From: Silene noctiflora | Taxonomy: Eukaryota > Streptophyta > Magnoliopsida > Caryophyllales > Caryophyllaceae | Direction of reading: 5' to 3' | Assembly: GCA_009801015.1 (NCBI GenBank) | Contig: VHZZ01013732.1 | Location: forward strand, 10,900 to 38,376 | Length of the DNA: 27,477 nt | Shown: piece by piece, positions 20,001 to 27,477 of the stretch | Layout: every line of letters begins with the position of its first letter | Position numbering within the stretch: position 1 is the stretch's first letter | Made by a program: the position numbers and the translations under genes | Notes under the pieces: generated by a model | What the model was told of the DNA's origin: nothing | Database searches by the model: none | Seen by the model: the letters and a program-made list of their open reading frames with translations, nothing else

Positions 20001-23000
20001 TTCATTGCCATCCTGATCACCGTTGTTTCCATTGGCCCTAGCTTCAAGCATACTCCAAGGCATAAGAGGGTCTTGCAATTTTTTGGGTTCTTTATCATCA
20101 TCGCTCATTATGTCAATTTCCACATCAGAGGTCTCCTTGTTATTAGAAGAAGAATCGGCTTCACTATCACTGCTACTAGCACTTCTTACAGGGCTTCTAC
20201 TTCTACTTCGACTTGCACTGTTAGTGCCACTACTACTACTGCCACTCTCAGTATCACTATCGCTATTACTGGGACTCACGGCATGTCTTTCATTGTGATC
20301 AGGGGGTTCATTGTCACCAAACAGATCAGTTAAATGCTGAGAAGGAGCAGAATTCGCAACTTCATTTGACTCTCCTTCAAATTTATTGTTCAGAGGCACA
20401 TGGTCCTCATTATCGTAAGCAGGAGATTTGCCTGTGATTCCAGAGTCCCTGGGCACAAACTGCTTTTGATGTTTGTCTTCAGGAGAACTGGGGAAAAGGA
20501 AAAAGTCAGAAAAGCAAGATCCACCCACATAATGTCAGACAGAGAATGTAACGCCGCCCAAAAAAACAAGACATTACCTCAATGGCTCCCGCAAATTGTG
20601 TGCGTGTGTGTGTGTGTGTGGAGGGGGGGGGGGGTGTCAAATGTAAGCAACCTTATGCATGGGTTACCGCGTTAGTAATACAAGGAGGTTGTTTCCAAAT
20701 GACACACGATGAATATTACGTCGAAATCTGCATCGAACGAAAGTTAAGATACAAATCAGAACCTGACCTCCTCAAGATTCCTGATTCTATTCCTGGCTTC
20801 AATATATATCTTCCTGGAGATTCATAAGTTGCAATCTGAAAAGCAAATCATACGAGAAAATAAAACATGACATCTTGTTAATGAATAAAAAACGACAATG
20901 AAGATTTTGATCCAACCTTCTTAAGTATGGGATCAATTCTACGAGCAGAACTAGAAGTCACGTCTCCAACAGCTTTCTCCATGGCCTAGAAAATATTATA
21001 GAACAAAGAAACAAACAACTCTAGTTAATTCAGTAAAATTTGGAGAGCATGCACATGATCAAAAGCAAAAATTATCTTTTTCATTTGAAAATATGCTTTA
21101 GCAGAAAATATTCCGAGTTAAATGCAACTCTCGTCTACCTTTAAGGTCATTCCTTTCGAATTATCCTTGAGCAAATTTATAAGTAAGCGTTCCATATCCA
21201 ACACTCCTGCTCCTTGAATATCCCTGTGTGGTGCTCCTTCTTGCATCCTAGCAGTAACTGGGGAAGATACGATTTTATTTGAGCTACCGACATTTTCTTT
21301 TGCTCTTGCTTCACTAATTGCTGGATCGTATGTGGTCCGACTTTCACTAGCACTTCTTCTGGCAGATGGAGATGCCAAATGTATAAATTGATGTTGAGGT
21401 GAAGGCAGAGGTGAATTTGAATGCCTTCCCTTTGCAGAGTTAGTTGAGGATAATTGAGGCCTTTGAACAGGTTTAGCAGGGCCGCCAGCTAAAATGTAAC
21501 AAAAAAAATTAGAAAACAAGAAATACTTTAAACATCGAAAGTCTGGGGAAAAAAGTTAACTATCGCATTCACCTTGTGATGATTCAAAATTCCTCGTCTT
21601 AAACTGAAGATCCTTCTTTTGCTTCTGTTTCCATGGACTAGCTACACAAGGATGATTTCAGAATCATTAGTAATAACTAATGGCATCAAACTTCCACAGA
21701 TGCACCCACCATATCACTGGAATGTTTTATAAGAACGTTACTAAGTGAGTAAGTGGTATATCGATTTCCTAATAATTTCGAGCTGAGGTTGTTGAGTTGT
21801 TCAGCCAAGTAGAGTGATGATCATTTCCGTTAGTTTTTATAATTCATTCATTTTCAGGCCAGGGGAATGCATGGAGCCTATGAAGGCTAAAAGTAAAACT
21901 CACCTTCTGCAGCCACTAATGCTTTCATTTGGTTCTTCATAGATGGATTGCCGGGATCCATGGGTTTTGTCCTGACATGGCGGCAAAATCATCATATAAA
22001 AAGAGTAAATAAATTAATATGATAATATTTATAAGAAAACCACATGTATGAAAGAGAACACAAAGAGGTCATTTATGGACTATCCATGACGCACTTAGGA
22101 GTATCCATGATGAAAACTGCATCCGTTTAAACGGTGACTAAAGTCTGCAACGAAATACATTTACTCGTGATTATAAGAAAGAGCATTAAGTCTAGTTGAA
22201 CAATAAAGATGAGAAACAAAGCAAAAATAATTACAGATACAACAGATATGCCTTGGAAGCTAAAAGATAAACTTGAATTACATAACATACGTGCGGGATT
22301 TGTGTGATTGCTCCCATTGTAATGATCTCATTTTGACTTGCCTTTTTGTGGACTCGTCTAGTTCACGCTTGGTAGTCAACTTGCGCCAAACATATCCAGT
22401 TTCAACAAGTAAACCATTACCATCTTCACCACCTTGACGTTCTTCATATATATCACAATCCTTTTCATCTGCCCATGTAAAACGATATTCCTTACCACCA
22501 ACATCAATAACCTGGAAAAAAGTGAGATTATTCAAAAGTTAGACAGCTGAAAACATTGTTTTTGGAGCTCTCAATATCCTCCTTCAGCCAGTGATGACAC
22601 ATTGACCACAAACTAAATAAACAAGATATAACAGTTCATATCTTAGTTTTAAGAGAATGAGACACACCAACGCAATCATATGACAACGAGGCTGAAGACA
22701 GATGTGCAACTCATGGAGACAAGGCAAACCGTTATATTTTGGAAAAAAAAAATCATTTTTTTTTATAAAAAGCTTTCTAAAACACTACCTCTTTTAGGGA
22801 CTACATGGGGATGGACGGCTAACATTCTTGAAGTAGAGGCTAGAAAGCAGACTAAGGGATATATATATATATATAAAGAAGAAAAAAAAGAGAAGAACAA
22901 GTTAGAATGCCAGATTATACACTTAAGGGCTCGCTTGGAATAGAAGCTAAAACAAGAAGAAATGAAATGAGATTGGTGGTTGTGGAGGGTGGAAAGAGGA

Positions 23001-24532
23001 GGTCAGGGAGGAACTATTACCACCATATATGGAGGTAATGCATTACTTAGGGGGGTAGGTAACTATTACTCCCTTAATAGAGGGACTATTACACTATCTT
23101 CCCCCATTGCTATCTCCAACCTCCATCACTTTCCTCCATTTTTTAGTTCATTTAAGCTCTATTACTCCGGTAATAACTACTCTCATTCCAAGCGACCCCT
23201 AAGGTTGGAAAAAAGTTGAGGTTTTGTAATAATTGAATACCTAAGTACTAAGATATTTTTTTTAGTGTGCCTCAGCCATGTGCAAGGTACCAAAATGTGG
23301 TATTATTCGTGGATAGGCAGTTGCTCTTGCAGTAACGGCTGCAAAGTCGTGACATAGGTACATCGCTGATGTAACACAATCGATTGGACCAAAAGCAACC
23401 GAACTTAAAAACATTGACCATAGTAGTTCACTAGTTCGTTTCATCTTCTTGATTTCGGAATTTATGTAGATTGACTACACACTTAATTTGTGTTCTATCT
23501 CTGATGAGCTCTTTTCACAAACACATATATCATTTGCACATACATCCCTCAATCTGTAATTCGAAACGTTATGGCAGTATACTTTTAGTCGCTGAAATAC
23601 CATTAAAGTACAGGTGATATTTGAACTTTTTTGTAGCCGCTAACACGGAGCATCACAATAAACATCATATACAAATTTATTTAAACCTCAAACTATTAAT
23701 GTATAAAACCATTGATAGTATTCAACCATTTGCCGAGACTTCTGATTTAAATGGTTCCACATGGTTTCGGAACTTCAATGACCTCGAATCTCTCGTTCAA
23801 CTACGGAGAGGCTCTTACTCTCACAGGTGGATTATTCCCCACATAGGCCAGTATTCAAACTTAAAGACATTTGCATTATGAACTATATGAAGGTATAAAA
23901 TCGCAACAATGATCCCTCAACAATGAGTTTCGTATTTGGTTAAAACGATTATCACACATCAATTGAAAAAATTAGTGTGAAAACTTGAAACAAACATACA
24001 GGATTACAGGATATATCATAGCTCTTCTAACACAAAAGTGTAAACTATTGATAATACACTGTAAATATAAAAGTGTAAACTATTGATCGGGACGGAGAGA
24101 GTATATCATAGGTATTCAAAGACAAAAATATCATAGCCAGTATGAAGGATGAGTAACACAGAAAAGCATACTCACATTGCCGTCACTCTTAGGGTTAGAA
24201 TCGAACTTAATCTTAGCAGCACCACCTTGAGCTTCAAGACGCCTAATATCAGCGACGAGGTCGGGATGAAGTCGAAAGATGGTGGCCAATGAAAGCGGCT
24301 CTCCGCTGACGAGACGAAAGCTCTCGTCAGCGGATTGTTGCTCCGGCCGAGGCGGAGGAGTAGACGAATAAGGCGTGCGGCTGACGGGGAGTCGATTAGA
24401 GGCAGCGGAGGAAGGGGTAGAGTGTCGTTGCGGTGGCGGAGGGAATGACTTGCGCTTCGAAGACCCTCCGCCACTGCCTCCGCCTCTTGCGCCGCCGCCG
24501 CCACGGCCGAATTTGTGGGAGCCGTTGTACAT
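17007..24532 (-). CDS. Plant ELL-like RNA polymerase II elongation factor (twelve exons)
   Basis: Exons: 24532-24176, 22511-22291, 21971-21904, 21641-21573, 21488-21139, 20985-20917, 20835-20768, 20487-18586, 18446-18369, 18256-18145, 17206-17156, 17057-17007. Joined length is 3396 nt, 1131 residues, and all junctions are in frame. Residues 9-26 are Gly/Arg-rich. About 75-190 form a conserved N-terminal block (IKFDSN, VDVGGKEYRFTW-like, CDIYEERQGGEDGNGLL). About 338-400 contain a winged-helix-like segment (LLINLLKDNSKGMTLK, VGDVTSSSARRIDPILKK). Exon 8 encodes ~630 charged, disordered residues with Ser/SR-rich and Asp tracts, the reason such proteins are often labelled dentin sialophosphoprotein-like. 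The end (about 1018-1131: YEKDEPELKEPIK, YKEYVQEYRDKY, RHKRLKKIFVVLHEELK) is the occludin/ELL domain, a helical bundle. Expected role: nuclear, stimulating Pol II elongation. This is family inference. Confidence 0.9.
17549..17850. repeat. Two diverged repeat units in ELL intron 10
   Basis: CATCTCAACCAAAA followed by CAATAGTTTA/AATAGTTTAATTCCTT-type words occurs at about 17559-17625 and 17771-17840, some 212 bases apart in the same orientation. The pair resembles ends of a small direct-repeat retroelement, but no borders could be fixed. Confidence 0.35.
20577..20705. mobile_element. SINE remnant with GT/G expansion, ELL intron 7
   Basis: CCTCAATGGCTCCCGC at 20577-20592, then GTGTCAAATGTAAGCAACCTTA, then GGTTGTTTCCAAATGACAC match a widespread plant retroposon segment. 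In its middle a (GT)n run (about 20598-20620) passes into a run of G (20624-20634). The remnant takes up nearly half of the 280-bp intron and is related to the piece at about 11735-11820. Confidence 0.5.
22858..22876. repeat. (TA)n microsatellite, ELL intron 1
   Basis: A short run of TA dinucleotides is followed by a purine-rich AAGAAG stretch. Confidence 0.85.
22927..23199. mobile_element. Tourist-like (PIF/Harbinger) MITE, 273 bp, ELL intron 1
   Basis: The left terminus GGGCTCGCTTGGAAT and the inverse of the right terminus, GGGGTCGCTTGGAAT, differ by one base. TAA target duplications flank it at 22924-22926 and 23200-23202. The GGG...TTGG start and three-base TAA target are diagnostic of the PIF/Harbinger type. 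The inside is non-coding, with repeated AACTATTAC and GGTAAT words. Confidence 0.85.
24034..24103. repeat. 35-bp direct repeat with a Stowaway right end, ELL intron 1
   Basis: AAAAGTGTAAACTATTGAT occurs at 24034-24052 and 24069-24087. The second copy runs into CGGGACGGAGAGAGTA, a Stowaway right terminus. ATATATCATAG-type words occur before and after, suggesting a truncated or rearranged element. Confidence 0.55.
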
Positions 24533-24647
24533 CGGGAGTAATCGAATTGGGGGAGGTTAATTACGGCGAGGGACGGACCAGATGTTAGGATTTGCGGCAT
24601 GAAGAGTAGTGTATATTTAATTGAGCTTATACGTTTCTTAAATTTAA

Positions 24648-25799
24648 GGGTTAATTCATAACAATAATCCAAATTATAGGTCGTATTCTTGTAATAATCC
24701 GAACTTTAATTAATTTCATAATAAACCATACTATTGACCTCGTCTTCCTAAAATAGACTCGTGTAAAACTTACCTGTTACTGCAGGTGAAAACGTGGCTA
24801 TGGAATAATAATAATAAAACATAAAAGAAAAAGGTTAATTTAATAGCAATGAACCAACAAAGGCTACAATTACACACTACTAAGTACTGACTACACCCAT
24901 CTACATTACCACCGCTTCCATCTCCATTACAACCACCAGCGACCACCATCCACTATCACCTCCCAACTACGACCACCCAAGCTAACCACCAACGCCTTCA
25001 TATCTTCCTAAAGACCACCACACTCACACACTCTTATTCGACTCCGTTGTGCGACCAGAGCAGCGCGACTTTTGTCGTCCCTTGCGCCTCCAGCCATGTA
25101 TGACCCCCAAACATGTGTTAACGACGATCCCCATATCTGCTTCATCAAAACCCCATGTTTATCCAAGGTAAACTCATGAATTTCAAACCCTCAATTAACT
25201 AACCAAAATTCTAATTTCGAGGTTCTAGAGTTATATTGTTTGTTATAGGCTCTGATTTAGATTTCAAACCCAATGGTGGTGGTGTATGGATGTGGTCGTT
25301 CGAGTGTACGTGAGGTTGGTCGGCGACAGAGGATGGGACGATGTGGGGCAAGGGGTTGTTAATGGCGGAGGTGCATGGTTTCTGGGAATGTGGGAAGGTG
25401 AGATACAACTCCAAATTAACCATAAAAGGTGATATCCTTCATTATATTGTCATCTCCAAATTAAATCATCAATAGTGGCAGTGGGGGTATTGTTATTCAA
25501 TCTAATTAATTTAACTGAACGTTTTCTCTTCTTGGTTGTGTGGGTGGATGTAGGGGGTCTGTTAGGCGGGCGTAGTTGGTTAGGTAGTGGTGGCGGTGAT
25601 ATGGTGAGAGAGAGGTTAGCTAGTGGGTTTATGAGGGGTGACTTAAAGGGAGGTCTTTTAACTGGCTTAGCAGGTAGCCGGTCATCATAGGCTATTATGA
25701 GAAGAACAATCGATAGTAAGGTTTATTGTGAGTTAAAATGAAGTTCAGATTAATATGAGAAGGTGACTAATAGTTTGGATTATTCATGTTAATTAATCC
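24648..25799. mobile_element. Non-autonomous MULE with long TIRs and 9-bp target duplication
   Basis: The left end GGGTTAATTCATAACAATAA and the inverse of the right end, GGATTAATTAACATGAATAA, start long inverted repeats. They stay alignable for about 130-140 bases (24648 to about 24785, about 25660 to 25799), sharing AATAATCC, GAACTT and CATAATAAACC-type blocks. TAAATTTAA flanks the element at 24639-24647 and 25800-25808. The length is 1152 bp. A 9-bp duplication plus long TIRs indicates the Mutator superfamily. No transposase is present. The left inner half is CCA-rich and the right inner half TGG-rich. It lies 116 bases upstream of the ELL start codon. Confidence 0.85.
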
Positions 25800-25825
25800 T
25801 AAATTTAATTGAACTTATATATTTA

Positions 25826-25853
25826 CTAGATTTCATGCCCGTGCATTGCACGG
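25826..25853 (-). mobile_element. Helitron 3' terminus
   Basis: On the minus strand the order is CCGTGCA-A-TGCACGG hairpin (25853-25839), a 9-base spacer, then CTAG (25829-25826), with T as the next base. That is the 3' end structure of Helitrons: a hairpin just before CTRR and insertion before T. The element would extend to the right (25826 upward), but its 5' TC end could not be located. Confidence 0.55.
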
Positions 25854-27477
25854 ATACTAAAATAATTTGTAATAAATAATGTTGACCTTCATAATTAAAA
25901 ATTAATTTAGTGTGTGGAAAAAACAATGCAATACTTAAATAAATAACCTAAATAAACTTTGTGGTAAATAATTAAATATTAATTAGAAGCGCACGATTTG
26001 AAGGAGATATCAAAATAAGAATCTTAAAGTACAAAAAGGTTAGTATGCTTTAGTAATTGCGTAAATTCATAACATACATATAGTTTTATTATTGAAATTA
26101 AGGGAAGCTTGCATTAAAAGGACCAGTAATAAACTAATCATGCAGTAACTCATTTGATGCATGTTGAGATTGCTGACTGAACAAAATTATGCATAGTATA
26201 ATAAATACAAATTAAGGATTCCAAAAAATACAACCTATGACATGAGGTTGAACTCTATCTATACAATTAAGATTAAAACTTTTCTCATCTCATTAATTCT
26301 TACTATACCCAAATTCTACCACAGATACATTACATGAGCAGTAGTTGACGTCTAAGTGATTTATAAAATTTGGTCTTTCTAATATCGCTCGAAATGTTCC
26401 TCTTTCATATATAATAAAAATAGAATTCGTACTATATAAATACAAGCATTTGAATAGAGCATATGTTCAACTAAAATCTGAGATTCATGCATTTGGATTA
26501 AGCATATGTTAAAAGTAATGAAATCCTTCGTTTCTCTCCTCCATATTTTGTGACGGAAGTTTTCAGTTTAGGGGTTCAGTTAGATTTAGATTAGGATTTA
26601 TGTGTAGTACTGACAATATTTTTGTTAAATGAAGGTGAGACTCAATTATATATCTCTAAGCTTACACAAATATTATAATGAAAAATAATGGACTCCTATT
26701 TTTTAAGATAAAGAAATAGTAATGCTAAATTATATTGAAAAATAATAATAATAATAATCTAAAGTTTTCCATATGTGTCTAGCTTTTCACGTAGATATGC
26801 ATAGTAAATAGTAATGCTAAATTATACTGGAAAAAAAAAAAACAAATTAATGATCTAAAATTTTCCATGTGTCAAACTTTTCGCGTAGTAGATTGGTAGA
26901 TATGTTTTATTCTTTTGTATGATTCAAATACATCCTTCAAAATCAATGGAATTAAATGATTAAAAGCATTTAGGGACACTATATTGAATATCCCTTAAAT
27001 TAAATATGTCGATCATCCCGAAAAGGAAAAGCAAAGCAAAACCAATCAAATTACCGAACTATACAACGACGACAGAAATCAACGTATCAAAAACAGTGGG
27101 ATAGGCCGTGAGAGAAAGAATAAAGATAGTATAAAATCAAGCCTTAGAGCTACAGAAGAGTACAAACTTGAAGAACCATAGAAGAAAACATTGTAATGAG
27201 ATGAGAGTGAATTAATTCTTGTCATGTATGGCAGTATAGGAATTTCATTATTATTGTTGTGGCTTTTGTTAATTCATCCAAAACAGCTACTGTTTTGGTA
27301 AAAAATTACCTACTACCGATTAAAACGAGGGTAAGTCTAAATGATCAAATGGAGGACTAAAACAAGTCAATACTCAACAAGAAAGAAGATAATAACGAAA
27401 GCGAAAAGTGCAAGAAAGTAAATAACACAAGGGAATTGGTGACGCGGAAAACCCAATGTGGGAACAACCGCGGGGGG
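25854..27477. other. AT-rich DNA, possible Helitron interior and other repeats
   Basis: No gene is supported. The only structure seen is the tandem pair at 26714-26904. The last 50 bases are more GC-rich (GACGCGGAAAACCC, AACCGCGGGG) and may be the edge of another retroelement continuing beyond the window. Confidence 0.4.
26714..26904. repeat. 92-bp tandem repeat, two copies
   Basis: AAATAGTAATGCTAAATTAT begins at 26714 and again at 26806. Both copies continue through TCTAAA(G/A)TTTTCCAT and CTTTTC(A/G)CGTAG words. Unit 1 has an (AAT)n run where unit 2 has a poly-A run. Confidence 0.8.

Noticed and set aside
18610..20333. Several plus-strand frames of 73-95 codons opposite ELL exon 8
   Set aside because: Antisense shadows of a Ser/Asp-rich exon, whose complement gives Leu/Ser-rich open frames by codon composition.
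24172..24672. 166-codon minus-strand frame overlapping ELL exon 1
   Set aside because: It is in a different frame from the conserved ELL start and its product is low-complexity Ala/Leu/Arg text with no recognisable domain.
27420..27477. Primer-binding site or LTR border at the right edge
   Set aside because: The GC-rich end looks retroelement-like, but no TG/CA border or tRNA complement could be shown within the window.

Overview
The window is nuclear DNA of a flowering plant. All three genes found are plant genes with GT-AG introns, and the rest is AT-rich DNA full of small plant transposons (Stowaway, Tourist, MULE, Helitron, SINE). The Stowaway consensus and the remnants resemble those common in Caryophyllales (beet, spinach, quinoa or pink relatives), but that placement is a low-confidence impression. 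Nothing bacterial, viral or CRISPR-like was seen.

Layout from left to right: (1) 1-1525 looks like the 3' part of a long Ty3-type LTR, with GC-rich palindromic modules at its left end. (2) 1526-3522 is A-rich and GA-rich intergenic DNA with a CT/TA microsatellite and a tRNA-derived SINE. (3) 3523-6486, minus strand, is a plastid arogenate/prephenate dehydratase gene of two exons. Its second exon is partly duplicated in tandem (3986-4266), exactly beside an undetermined base. (4) 7716-15545, minus strand, is a ten-exon nucleobase-ascorbate transporter of the NAT11/NAT12 type. Its introns carry several MITEs and other repeats. (5) 17007-24532, minus strand, is a twelve-exon gene for a plant ELL-like RNA polymerase II elongation factor with a C-terminal occludin/ELL domain. 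(6) 24648-25799 is a complete non-autonomous MULE with a 9-bp target duplication, only 116 bp upstream of the ELL start codon. A Helitron 3' terminus lies 17 bp beyond it, followed by AT-rich DNA to the end.

The three genes point the same way but do unrelated jobs: phenylalanine synthesis, membrane transport and transcription elongation. There is no sign of a functional cluster. Exon joins were assembled by hand. In all three genes every junction keeps the frame, and the summed lengths are 1215 nt (404 aa), 2064 nt (687 aa) and 3396 nt (1131 aa).

The most interesting points are the mosaic duplication of the dehydratase exon, a Stowaway MITE whose end lies within the splice donor of that gene, the MULE at the ELL promoter, and an exon-like unidentified ORF inside NAT intron 3.
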